A stretch of DNA of 32,702 nt. Origin: Clostridiaceae bacterium. Its GTDB lineage: Bacteria > Bacillota > Clostridia > Oscillospirales > Acutalibacteraceae. Both the position numbers and the translations under genes were made by a program. Shown here piece by piece: positions 23,587 to 31,589 of the stretch. Positions within the stretch are counted from its first letter, which is position 1. Each line of letters starts with the position of its first letter. The stretch lies in contig JAEELT010000065.1 in NCBI GenBank assembly GCA_016282855.1, positions 1 through 32,702 on the forward strand, in the 5' to 3' direction. Under the pieces are notes generated by a model. That model saw only the letters and a program-made list of their open reading frames with translations, was not told the DNA's origin and did no database searches.

Positions 23587-23615
23587 ACAATACAACACTT
23601 TTTGTCTTTTTTCAA
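23587..23615 (-). promoter_or_regulatory. Predicted promoter of the SGNH-DUF4358 lipoprotein pair
   Basis: On the minus strand, TTGAAA (23615-23610), 17 bases and TATTGT (23592-23587). It sits in the 268-bp gap between the sensor kinase stop (23746) and the lipoprotein start (23477). The leader would be about 100 bases and would contain the hairpin at 23532-23569. Confidence 0.6.
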
Positions 23616-23683
23616 TTAGAAATTAATTACAATTTAGTTACAAATATGCCTGATAAATTGTTTAAAGTTACCTTTAAATATAA

Positions 23684-23716
23684 GCACCCGCTTTTCTTTT
23701 GCAAAAAAGCAGGTGC
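23684..23716 (-). terminator. Probable terminator after the two-component operon
   Basis: On the minus strand GCACC-T-GCTTTT pairs with AAAAGC-G-GGTGC, one mismatch, about 30 bp after the kinase stop codon, followed by TTATATTT. The U-tract is imperfect. Confidence 0.6.
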
Positions 23717-23745
23717 CTTGAATTATCTATAAAGCAGTCTCAGCC

Positions 23746-26472
23746 TCAGCCGTCCGTTTTAGCAAACGAAACATAAACCTTGAACATATCGCCGTCAAGC
23801 TCAATTCTGAATTTTCCGCCCTGCAAAGTGCATAGATCCTTTGCAATGGAAAGGCCCAGACCGCTTCCCTCGCCTGTTCTTGAAGAATCTCCTCTGTAAA
23901 ATCTTTCGGTAAGCCTGCGCGAGTCAATATTCAAAGGCGAAGCGGAGATGTTTTTGAACACTATCGTACCGTATTTTTCATCGGCGGAAACCGTCAGGAA
24001 AGCTCTCGTGCCCTGCATTGCGTACTTTTTGATATTGCCGATAAGGTTTTCAAAGACTCTGCTGACAAGAGAGGGGTCCGCGAAAACATGCACCGGTATT
24101 TCGGGCGTATTCACTACAATTGCAATGCTTGATTTTTTAAGCTCCTCTTTGTATTCTCCGGTTATCTGCATGGCAAATTCGCAAAGGTCAAGATTTTGAA
24201 GGTTGACCTCCATTGCGCCGCTGGATGCTTTGGATGCCTGAACGAGGTCGTTTATAAGTGTTTTCAGTTTCTGAGACTTTTCATCAATCACATTGAGATA
24301 TTCACCGGCGTTTTCGCTGCCGAGACCTTCTTTTCGGAGCAAATCAACATAAGTGATAATTGAGGTAAGAGGAGTTTTGAGGTCGTGGGTAACGTTTGTG
24401 ATAAGCTCGGTTTTCATATTCTGGTCCTTGAGCGCCTGATTGACCGCAGACTGTATGCCGTCACGCACACAGGTTATATCCTCAGCAACTGCGCGCATAT
24501 AAGGCGGCATAAGCTTTGTTGCTATTACGGTGTCAAACCTGCCTTCCTTTATTTTGCTTACACCGGAAGCGATTCTGTGAAATGACACAGCAAGAAGCGC
24601 GGCATAAGCTCCGAGAAGAAGCGCAAGCAGCATTCCGAAAGCGATTCCTGCTCTGTGCTCGCCGCAAAGCACAAAAACAATAAGAGCCGCAAGCTCAAAC
24701 GCCGCTATTGAGAGCGCCGAAAAGGCAAGGAATTTTCTGCCCTTTTTGTTTGTGTAATCCTCGGAGTAAAGGCGTGTTACCCTGTCCTTGATTTTGTAAT
24801 GAAAGCCCTTGATTTTTCTGATAATCGCTCTGAAAAGCCTGAAAACTGAATAAGAGAGCGTATATCTGAAAAATGATTTGTTTCTTATGTTTCTAACGCA
24901 TCCGGCAATAAGCAATGCAAGCACAAGCAGGCACACAGCGGCAAAAAGAGCGCAGATAACGCTTGTCAGCGGGGCGGCAGAGTAAGCGAGCGAATAAGGA
25001 AAGTAGTTATCCGCAAAGATTCTTACAAACATAAATTCATAATAATGAATCACAAACACAAGCAGGCCCAGGGCAAACACCAATCCGCCGCATATAACCA
25101 GACGGATAAGCAGAGGTATTTTGTCAAAGAGTCTTATTTTGATTTCGCCGTCATCGTTTATTCCGCATTTTGCAAAGTAAACCATCAAAGCAGCAACTGC
25201 AATCACAAAAGAAACTATAAGCGCGGCAATCTGACCTTTCGCAGACCGGGCGCCGCGATTTGCTGTGCTGTTGTACGCAATTTTGCCCGCGAGGAAAGCA
25301 CCCGAATCCGTATCGGTAAAGCCGAAATATGCTCTGTCTATTTCTTCTCTGTTATCAAGTGATTTCAGCGGAGACTCAAGCCCTCCCGTGAGAGCGTTGA
25401 AGTATTCATTATCGGAAGCGGGAATACCGTCGCGCGACGAAACATAGCTGACGCCGTCATTGTATTCAAAGAAATAATCCGCTCCGAGTTTCTTAAGCAC
25501 TGCCTTTGTGTCGTCGGTATATTCGGCTGCGCAGTTTGTGTAAACCTTGCCTGTTGTGTTGCAGAAAACGGCAAATCTCAGACCGGGTATGCTTTCAAAG
25601 TTGCTGAAATCATCAATCGCTCCGTAATCGGTTTCTTTAAGCTCTCTGTAATAGTCAATCACTTCATCGGTTGACATTTCTCCGTAATTTACCGCGTAAC
25701 CCGAATCCGGGTCAAAAGTCATATTCCAGATAAGTCCGATTGCCTCGGCGATTTCATATTCGGCCGGGCCGTTAAAGCGGGCGGGCAGAGTAAGCGCTGT
25801 TTCTTTTGGCAAATCCGCCTGCGTTGCAGGCTCCGCTTCTCCGGTTTCATTCAGTGCTGTGCTGCCGTGAGCGTCTGCCTCAGGTATGGAAGTTTCGCCG
25901 ACCGCGGAAACATCCTCATAATATGAGGTTGTGTAGCTTTCGTAGCCGGATTCTTCATAGTCCCTTTCATTTTCGGGGTCATTACCGAAATAGTATTCTC
26001 TTTCCGAAATAAAATTGCCTTCGTAATCGTAGTAATAATCAGCGCCGTCTTTATCCTCATAATGATAGCGGTATAAGTTACCGTTGAGGCCGTCATTTTG
26101 CACATTGATGTCAAGAGTGTCAATGCCGTCAAGATAACCGCAAGCCGCCCGCAGCTCTTCGCAGCCTTTGCTTATGCTCGCGCTGTGCGCTCTGCCGTTG
26201 GCAGTCTTGCTGAAATCATCCTCATTTTCGCAGGAAGCGTTTTCGCTGATACCGAGCAGATTATATTCGCAGGTGTTCAGATTCTCCCTGAAAGTATTGG
26301 TGTCGCAGAATTCCGGATAAAGCCCTGTGCTTTGTGAACGGTTGTAATAGAATAAATCACGAATGAGATAACAGGATTCGAGCGAAAAGAAGAAGAACAT
26401 TATCACTGAAGCGGCAAGAGCGATTATTCTTATAACGGTGTTTTTATTCGTATTTTTCGATTTTGTAGCCAA
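23746..26472 (-). CDS. Large membrane sensor histidine kinase
   Basis: A 908-residue sensor kinase. A first membrane helix (about 13-33) is followed by an unusually large extracytoplasmic region (about 36-410), acidic and rich in Tyr, Ser, Glu and Asp, with a low-complexity stretch near 180-240. Five further helices follow (about 413-437, 451-480, 496-524, 579-604 and 605-630). The cytoplasmic part has a dimerisation/phosphoacceptor H-box T-H-D-L-K-T-P-L-T-S with His at 696, an N-box N-L-I-G-N near 807 and a G-box G-E-G-S-G-L-G-L-S near 866. The ligand is unknown. The TTG at 26472 lies nine bases after AGGTGG and overlaps the response regulator end by 29 bp, indicating translational coupling. 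No known sensor domain was recognised outside the membrane. Confidence 0.9.
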   Translation of the reverse strand: MATKSKNTNKNTVIRIIALAASVIMFFFFSLESCYLIRDLFYYNRSQSTGLYPEFCDTNTFRENLNTCEYNLLGISENASCENEDDFSKTANGRAHSASISKGCEELRAACGYLDGIDTLDINVQNDGLNGNLYRYHYEDKDGADYYYDYEGNFISEREYYFGNDPENERDYEESGYESYTTSYYEDVSAVGETSIPEADAHGSTALNETGEAEPATQADLPKETALTLPARFNGPAEYEIAEAIGLIWNMTFDPDSGYAVNYGEMSTDEVIDYYRELKETDYGAIDDFSNFESIPGLRFAVFCNTTGKVYTNCAAEYTDDTKAVLKKLGADYFFEYNDGVSYVSSRDGIPASDNEYFNALTGGLESPLKSLDNREEIDRAYFGFTDTDSGAFLAGKIAYNSTANRGARSAKGQIAALIVSFVIAVAALMVYFAKCGINDDGEIKIRLFDKIPLLIRLVICGGLVFALGLLVFVIHYYEFMFVRIFADNYFPYSLAYSAAPLTSVICALFAAVCLLVLALLIAGCVRNIRNKSFFRYTLSYSVFRLFRAIIRKIKGFHYKIKDRVTRLYSEDYTNKKGRKFLAFSALSIAAFELAALIVFVLCGEHRAGIAFGMLLALLLGAYAALLAVSFHRIASGVSKIKEGRFDTVIATKLMPPYMRAVAEDITCVRDGIQSAVNQALKDQNMKTELITNVTHDLKTPLTSIITYVDLLRKEGLGSENAGEYLNVIDEKSQKLKTLINDLVQASKASSGAMEVNLQNLDLCEFAMQITGEYKEELKKSSIAIVVNTPEIPVHVFADPSLVSRVFENLIGNIKKYAMQGTRAFLTVSADEKYGTIVFKNISASPLNIDSRRLTERFYRGDSSRTGEGSGLGLSIAKDLCTLQGGKFRIELDGDMFKVYVSFAKTDG

Positions 26473-27139
26473 TTCCCCACACCACCTGTAAGTATTTCGG
26501 TTCTTTGGGATTGATTTCAATCTTTTCCCTTATTCTTCTGATATGTACGGTAACCGTTTTATCATCAGAATAGATTGCCGGCTCGTTCCACACCTTCTCA
26601 TAAATCTGTGAAGCTGAAAGAACTCTGCCTAAATTTTCCATAAGCACCTCGAGTATACCGAGCTCTGTTGCAGTCAGCTTAACCGGCTCGCCGTCAACCG
26701 TAACCGTTTTTGAAAGAGTATCCATCGAAAGACCTCCGGTGGTTATAACCCCCTCTTTTGGCTTTATTGAGCCGAGCATCGTATAGCGGCGTATCTGCGA
26801 TTTGACTCTTGCGATGAGTTCAAGCGGGTTGAACGGCTTTGTGACATAATCATCAGCGCCGAAAGACAGACCGGCAATCTTGTCGGTATCTTCGCTCTTG
26901 GCCGAGAGGAAGATAATCGGAAACTGACTGCTCTCCCTTATTTTAAGAGTGGCGGCAATTCCGTCCATAACCGGCATCATAACATCCATAACGCAGCAGT
27001 GTATTTCGTTTTCTGCGGCAATACGGACCGCCTCAGCTCCGTTCTCCGCCTTAAGCACATTATAGCCCTCATGCTTAAGATAGATTTCAATTGAATTGAG
27101 TATCGCTTTGTCATCATCGCAAATAAGTACCGTATACAT
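26444..27139 (-). CDS. OmpR/PhoB-family response regulator
   Basis: A 231-residue DNA-binding regulator. The receiver domain (1-120) has the acidic pocket C-D-D-D at 7-10, the phosphoacceptor Asp52 in V-M-D-V-M-M-P, S-A-K with conserved Ser/Lys near 79-81, and K-P-F near 101-103. The winged helix (about 130-230) has L-T-A-T-E-L-G-I-L-E-V-L, V-T-V-H-I-R-R-I-R-E-K-I and V-W-G-I-G-Y-K-I. It is the partner of the overlapping sensor kinase. The ATG at 27139 has GGAGGG five bases upstream. A perfect 15-bp palindrome just upstream could be its own operator. Targets are unknown; the adjacent lipoprotein pair is a candidate. Confidence 0.95.
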   Translation of the reverse strand: MYTVLICDDDKAILNSIEIYLKHEGYNVLKAENGAEAVRIAAENEIHCCVMDVMMPVMDGIAATLKIRESSQFPIIFLSAKSEDTDKIAGLSFGADDYVTKPFNPLELIARVKSQIRRYTMLGSIKPKEGVITTGGLSMDTLSKTVTVDGEPVKLTATELGILEVLMENLGRVLSASQIYEKVWNEPAIYSDDKTVTVHIRRIREKIEINPKEPKYLQVVWGIGYKIEKYE

Positions 27140-27166
27140 AACAGCCCTCCGAAAAACGGTATACAG

Positions 27167-27195
27167 GGAACAGACTGTTCCTTGAACCGATTATA
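27167..27195 (-). promoter_or_regulatory. -10 element and palindromic operator candidate upstream of the response regulator
   Basis: On the minus strand a TATAAT (27195-27190) is seen; a matching -35 is weak. Directly downstream, at the expected transcript start, lies the perfect palindrome GGAACAGACTGTTCC (27167-27181). A repressor or the regulator itself could bind there. It is not an exact LexA box, because the spacing between GAAC and GTTC is five bases, not four. Confidence 0.5.
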
Positions 27196-27253
27196 CTGTA
27201 GCACATAATTTCTAACATTAAAGACCCGAATTATTACAAAAGTTCAAAGAAAA

Positions 27254-27275
27254 GGCAAGTATATTTCAACTTGCC
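27254..27275 (-). terminator. Intrinsic terminator after the FemX-like gene
   Basis: GGCAAGT (27254-27260) pairs with ACTTGCC (27269-27275) around an eight-base loop. On the minus strand it is followed by TTTTCTTTGAACTTTT. It is 15 bp past the FemX-like stop codon. Confidence 0.8.
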
Positions 27276-27290
27276 GTATTTCTGTTATTA

Positions 27291-28334
27291 TTATTTTCTT
27301 AACTTCGCTCTTAATTTATACACCGATTTACGCGCGGCAGTTGCTTTTTCCACAAAGGCATAGCCGGCTTTGTTCATTATCATATCCGCCTCGCCCATAA
27401 ACTCGGTATATTCTGGGCAGAAGCCCTGTTTGAAACGGAAAATGCCGTGAAGGGGATTGTTTTCATCGGGATATCCGCCTCTGAAATCATACCAGCTGCA
27501 GCCCTCTTCAATAGCCCATTTTATCATAGACCACTGCACAAGATAGGTCGGCATAAGATTTCTGTGCGAATTGGATGAAGCGCCGTAAACATACCATATT
27601 TTGTCGCCTACGTGAACATCGAGAGCTCCCGCAAGAAGTTCATCTTCATAATAAGCGAAGTAAATTCTCGCGTCATCACCGAAAGCGTCCATTATTCTTT
27701 CAAAGTAAGAGGTGTCTCTTGTGGCAAAATTGTCTCTCGCTCCGGTAATAAGCATAAGGTCGTGAAAATCCTTGCAGGCCTCTTTGCCCTTTATCTCTAT
27801 TCTTACTCCCTTACGCTCGGACAGGCCGATATTATACCTTGTTTTGGAATGAAAGCCCGCCTTCACCTCATCGGGAGTTTTGCCGGCCACATCAAGGCGG
27901 AAAATATATCTCGCCTGTATTGTGTCAAAGCCCGCTCCCCTCTCCTTGAAGCTGAAACCAATGGACTTGAGAAGCTCAATATAAGCCGTATTGTCATATG
28001 GAGTGTCGGTGTCAATCTTGAATGTATATGCGCCGTTCTTTTTGCCGTACTGAGCTGCGCTCGTAAGCAGTTCCCTAACCGTGTCGGAGTCTGAAAGGTC
28101 ACAGACGGGGCCTCTGGGCGCATACATCATTTTGAAAGGTGTCATAGGAATTTTACGGATAAGCACAGCGCACACGCCTTTGATTGCTCCGCTTACATCC
28201 CTGCAGATAAATCCGGTCCAGTCCCATTCCTTTTTGACTTTACCCCAGGCGGAGGTCTGCATCATATGCCCTTTGGGGTGAGAATACACAAATCTGTCAA
28301 ACTCTTCCGCGTTGCTTATTTTAACTGTTTCCAT
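27291..28334 (-). CDS. FemABX-type peptidyltransferase (lipid II interpeptide bridge aminoacyltransferase)
   Basis: A 347-residue cytoplasmic protein of the FemX/MurM family, which adds amino acids from aminoacyl-tRNA to the lipid II stem peptide to build the cross-bridge. Recognised by Q-T-S-A-W-G-K-V-K near residue 25, M-M-Y-A-P-R-G-P-V near 70, H-S-K-T-R-Y-N-I near 165, Y-G-A-S-S-N-S-H-R-N-L-M-P near 255, Y-D-F-R-G-G-Y near 290 and F-R-F-K-Q-G-F near 307. These form the two GNAT-like subdomains; the tRNA-binding coiled coil of long Fem proteins is not evident. The start is ambiguous: the ATG at 28334 is ten bases after AAAGGAG and is preferred over the one at 28340, four bases away. It overlaps the end of cca by 14 bp. 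Confidence 0.88.
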   Translation of the reverse strand: METVKISNAEEFDRFVYSHPKGHMMQTSAWGKVKKEWDWTGFICRDVSGAIKGVCAVLIRKIPMTPFKMMYAPRGPVCDLSDSDTVRELLTSAAQYGKKNGAYTFKIDTDTPYDNTAYIELLKSIGFSFKERGAGFDTIQARYIFRLDVAGKTPDEVKAGFHSKTRYNIGLSERKGVRIEIKGKEACKDFHDLMLITGARDNFATRDTSYFERIMDAFGDDARIYFAYYEDELLAGALDVHVGDKIWYVYGASSNSHRNLMPTYLVQWSMIKWAIEEGCSWYDFRGGYPDENNPLHGIFRFKQGFCPEYTEFMGEADMIMNKAGYAFVEKATAARKSVYKLRAKLRK

Positions 28335-29667
28335 TGTCATACAGCTCCTTTGCTCTTTTTGACAGAGCGTCCTTATTATTGGGCAGTTTATCGGATATGA
28401 CCTCATCAAACAGCGATGACAGGATTTTGCCGATTACAGCGCCCTGCTGAATACCAAGCCCGATAAGCTCGGTGCCGTTAATATTAAGATCGCTTATTTT
28501 AAAGCACTTTTCCTGCGAGAGCAAACTGAGAAATTTATCATATCCCGCTTTGTTAAGCTTCAGGCTTTCTTCATGAAAAGCGGGGCTTTGCGCTCTTATA
28601 TCCGCCTCACGCAAAGCAAACAGATCCTTTATTGTTTCCTCTCCGAGGGTGCCGATATACTTTCTGAATGTTTTATCCGTAAAACCTTCCGGAGTGAAAC
28701 CGTGGTACTTTACAAGGGTAATAATATGGTTTTTCATCCGGTTTGAAACTTTCAGGCGGTTCATAACATCACGGGTGATTTCCGCTCCTGTGTCGGCATG
28801 GCCGTAAAAATGGTCAACTCCGTTTTCATCCGTGGTTTTACAGGCCGGTTTGCCTATATCATGCAGAAGCGCCGCAAAACGGATTTCGGCATCGGAAGGC
28901 GAATTTTCAACTGCCTTGCAGGAATGCATCCACACATCGTAAATGTGTCTGATATGATTCTGTCTGCAGCCTTTCTCCGCCTTGAGCTCAGGTATTATCT
29001 CAAAGATAATATCAGAGTATTCATCAAGGAAGTCAGCGCCGGCAAAAGGCAGAAGCTTGCACATCTCCGCCACTGTTCTTTCACTGCTTATGTTTTTAAG
29101 CAAGCCGGCATTTTCATGAATTGCGTCGGCAGTAAGCGGGTCAATGTCAAACCCGAGCGTGCGCGAAAACCTGAGCGCTCTGAGAATTCTGAGACCGTCC
29201 TCCCTGAATCGGGTGCCGGGGTCTCCGACGCATCTTATGATTTTTTTGTTTATATCTTCAAGCCCGCCGAACGGGTCAATAAAGCCTGCCGATGGTGAGT
29301 AAGCAACGGCATTGCAGGTGAAATCGCGCCTTGATAAATCTTTTGTGATATCATCTGTAAAACTGACGCTGTCAGGTCTCCTGTTGTCGCTGTAATCCCC
29401 GTCAATTCTGAACGTTGTAATCTCAATATGAAAACCGTTTATGATTACGGTAACCGTGCCGTGCTTCATGCCTGTTTCAATCACTTTGAAGCTTTCAAAA
29501 GCTTTTTCCGTTTGCGCGGGCAATGATGACGCGGCAATATCCCAGTCATTTACTTTTCTGCCCATGACTGCATCGCGCACCGCTCCCCCGACAACATAGG
29601 CTTCAAACCCGGCCGATGAGAGAATATCAAGCGCGTTATTGACTTGTAAAGGAATATCAATTATCAT
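28321..29667 (-). CDS. cca: CCA tRNA nucleotidyltransferase
   Basis: A 448-residue class II nucleotidyltransferase that adds or repairs the 3' CCA of tRNAs. Y-V-V-G-G-A-V-R-D-A-V near residue 24 and V-N-D-W-D-I-A (metal-binding DxD) form the catalytic head. R-R-D-F-T-C-N-A (base-flipping neck), R-F-R-E-D-G-L-R-I-L-R-A-L-R-F and an HD domain, A-L-L-H-D-I-G-K-P near 245, follow. The HD fusion is common in clostridial enzymes and suggests added phosphohydrolase activity. The ATG at 29667 has no clear SD; only 20 bp separate it from the divergent ArsC-like gene, and an upstream TTG would lie inside that gene. It is co-transcribed with the FemX-like gene by overlap. Confidence 0.92.
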   Translation of the reverse strand: MIIDIPLQVNNALDILSSAGFEAYVVGGAVRDAVMGRKVNDWDIAASSLPAQTEKAFESFKVIETGMKHGTVTVIINGFHIEITTFRIDGDYSDNRRPDSVSFTDDITKDLSRRDFTCNAVAYSPSAGFIDPFGGLEDINKKIIRCVGDPGTRFREDGLRILRALRFSRTLGFDIDPLTADAIHENAGLLKNISSERTVAEMCKLLPFAGADFLDEYSDIIFEIIPELKAEKGCRQNHIRHIYDVWMHSCKAVENSPSDAEIRFAALLHDIGKPACKTTDENGVDHFYGHADTGAEITRDVMNRLKVSNRMKNHIITLVKYHGFTPEGFTDKTFRKYIGTLGEETIKDLFALREADIRAQSPAFHEESLKLNKAGYDKFLSLLSQEKCFKISDLNINGTELIGLGIQQGAVIGKILSSLFDEVISDKLPNNKDALSKRAKELYDNGNS

Positions 29668-29687
29668 ATGGTAAAGGAGTTGAAATA

Positions 29688-30032
29688 ATGAACATTCAGA
29701 TTTTCGGCACAAACAAGTGCTTTGATACAAAAAAAGCTCAGAGGTATTTCAAAGAAAGAAATATCAGATTTCAGTTTATTGACCTTACTCAGAAATCGCT
29801 GAGCAAGGGTGAACTCAGCAGCGTGCGCGCGGCACTCGGCTGCCCTCTTGAGGATATGATAAACGAGAAATCAAAAATGTATGACAAAAGCTATATAAAA
29901 TACCTTGCCGGAGAGGAAGCCAAAATTGAGAAGCTGCTTGAATACGGGGAACTGTTTAAAACTCCCATTGTAAGAAACGGCAGGCAGGCAACCATAGGCT
30001 ACTGCCCCGAAATATGGAAAACCTGGGAGTAA
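29688..30032 (+). CDS. ArsC/Spx-family thioredoxin-fold protein
   Basis: A 114-residue protein of the arsenate reductase-like family. G-T-N-K-C-F-D-T-K-K-A-Q at residues 7-18 carries a single catalytic-type Cys (residue 11). T-P-I-V-R-N-G-R-Q-A-T-I-G-Y holds the conserved cis-Pro and Arg near 94. There is no CxxC pair, so it is closer to ArsC/YffB than to redox-sensing Spx. Neither arsenate reduction nor RNA-polymerase binding can be concluded. The ATG at 29688 has GGAG eight bases upstream. It is divergent from cca, and its stop codon is only 3 bp from the convergent fucosidase stop. Confidence 0.87.
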   Translation: MNIQIFGTNKCFDTKKAQRYFKERNIRFQFIDLTQKSLSKGELSSVRAALGCPLEDMINEKSKMYDKSYIKYLAGEEAKIEKLLEYGELFKTPIVRNGRQATIGYCPEIWKTWE

Positions 30033-30035
30033 CTG

Positions 30036-31457
30036 TCAATAGCATTCAAACTTGCTTATTGTGGCAAAGCATCTTGCCTGCTCAATAACGAGCCTGAAAT
30101 ATCTGACCCTGATTTCTTTAAACCTGCAGATATGCTTATAACCGATTACCGTGCCCTTCTCGAGCTTTTTCCATTTGCCGTTAAGCTTGGCATAGAGAGT
30201 AAATTCCTCTATCTGCTGCCCTGTGGCAATGTGTTCGCCGAGAACGACCTTATCAATGTCATACTCATCGCCCAGGTCAAGAATCAGCTCACTGCCCTCA
30301 GGCTCCGGTCCGCTGTGCCAGAAGCTGTCGGGGTCATTGTCAAGAATGTGCTGACCCGTGTGCTCATCGTCAAGCCTGCGGTTATCGGTCATCACCGAAT
30401 CCTCGGCGAGATTTTCGTTGAAATCTATTTCAAGCTGAGCGCCCATACTCAGGAGCGTTTCAATATCCCTCTCATTTATCTTGCCCGAAGGCATGGGCGG
30501 AATATTAAGCAAAAGATTTGAATTTGCTCCGACAGAGTTATAATAGATATCCATCAGTTTTGACAGCGTCTTGACCGAATAATCGTCACCGCTGTGATAA
30601 AACCAGCCTTTTCTTATGGAAACATCAACTTCAGACGGATACCATATAAGCTTATTGCAGTTTTTTATTGCTTTCCTGCTGCCTAAATCAAGGGCGGTGG
30701 GATTTATTTTTTTCGGCGGTTTCGTGACATCCTTCCGGCTCTGCGCCGCCACAGCCAAATTGGAGCAGTGGTAATAAGGCACAACGCTCCACTCGCTGCT
30801 TCTGCCGACACCGGCCTCATTGCCGCACCAGCGCACATCGGGGCCGGAAATGCTTATAACGGCTTCCGGCTGATACATTCTTATAAGATTATAATAACCG
30901 TTCCAGTCATACTCCTGCTTTCTGCCGTTTGCTCCTTCGCCGCAGGCGCCGTCAAACCAGACACAGAAAAGCTTGCCGTAACCGGTCAGCAGTTCTTTAA
31001 GCTGGTTTTTAAAAAATGTATTATAAGCGTCGCCCGTGCCGTAGGTTTCCTCGTGCCTGTCCCAGGGTGAAACATAAATACCGAATTTGATTCCGTATTC
31101 CGCGCAGGCCCTTGCACACTCGGCAACAACATCTCCCCTGCCGCCGCGCCACTTTGATGACTTAACGCTGTGGTCGGTATATTCAGTCTGCCAGAGGCAG
31201 AAGCCATCGTGATGTTTCGCGGTGAGAATCAGCCCTTTCATACCGGAAAGCTTGCAGAGCTTTGCCCACTGACGGCAGTCAAGCTCTTCGGGATTGAAAA
31301 GCTCGGGATCTTCATTACCGCTGCCCCACTCACTGTCGGTAAAGGTGTTCATACCGAAATGAATAAAGGCATAAAACTCTGTTTCCTGCCAGCGCAACTG
31401 CCTTTCGCTCGGAACTATTGATGCCGCGTATTTAACATAATCAGGAGTATTTGACAA
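30036..31457 (-). CDS. GH29 alpha-L-fucosidase with C-terminal discoidin-like module
   Basis: A 473-residue enzyme that releases alpha-linked L-fucose. The (beta/alpha)8 domain shows F-Y-A-F-I-H-F-G-M-N-T-F near residue 28, T-A-K-H-H-D-G-F-C-L-W near 80, GIYVSPWDRHE, and the nucleophile Asp in V-W-F-D-G-A-C-G-E-G near 170. LLLNIPPMPSGKI closes the domain. Residues about 345-473 are an F5/8 type C (discoidin) sandwich (DDEHTGQHILDNDPDSFWHS...LILDLG). There is no signal peptide, so it is probably intracellular. Start: a TTG at 31457, seven bases after GGAGGG, is preferred; the ATG at 31481 has no SD and is almost at the predicted transcript start. Likely substrates are fucosylated plant or mucin glycans (inference). 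Confidence 0.92.
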   Translation of the reverse strand: MSNTPDYVKYAASIVPSERQLRWQETEFYAFIHFGMNTFTDSEWGSGNEDPELFNPEELDCRQWAKLCKLSGMKGLILTAKHHDGFCLWQTEYTDHSVKSSKWRGGRGDVVAECARACAEYGIKFGIYVSPWDRHEETYGTGDAYNTFFKNQLKELLTGYGKLFCVWFDGACGEGANGRKQEYDWNGYYNLIRMYQPEAVISISGPDVRWCGNEAGVGRSSEWSVVPYYHCSNLAVAAQSRKDVTKPPKKINPTALDLGSRKAIKNCNKLIWYPSEVDVSIRKGWFYHSGDDYSVKTLSKLMDIYYNSVGANSNLLLNIPPMPSGKINERDIETLLSMGAQLEIDFNENLAEDSVMTDNRRLDDEHTGQHILDNDPDSFWHSGPEPEGSELILDLGDEYDIDKVVLGEHIATGQQIEEFTLYAKLNGKWKKLEKGTVIGYKHICRFKEIRVRYFRLVIEQARCFATISKFECY

Positions 31458-31489
31458 AGTATAACCCTCCCGTAAATTCATCTTTTATT

Positions 31490-31518
31490 ATTTTATCACT
31501 ATACACAACTTATTTCAA
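31490..31518 (-). promoter_or_regulatory. Sigma-A type promoter of the fucosidase gene
   Basis: On the minus strand, TTGAAA (31518-31513), a 17-base spacer and TAAAAT (31495-31490). The predicted transcript start near 31483 favours the TTG start at 31457 and shows that the fucosidase unit is complete at its 5' end. It overlaps the open frame of the polyvalent-protein fragment on the other strand. Confidence 0.75.
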
Positions 31519-31589
31519 GAAATAATAATATAACAGAAAAACACTGCGTCAAAACACACTCCGCAGTGCATACGGGATTTTTTGAAGCA

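Noticed and set aside
27167-27181. LexA (SOS) box
   Set aside because: GAAC and GTTC are separated by five bases instead of the four of the Firmicute consensus; kept only as a generic operator candidate.
29688-30032. Spx global regulator
   Set aside because: The N-terminal motif has a single Cys and no CxxC, closer to ArsC/YffB-type proteins.
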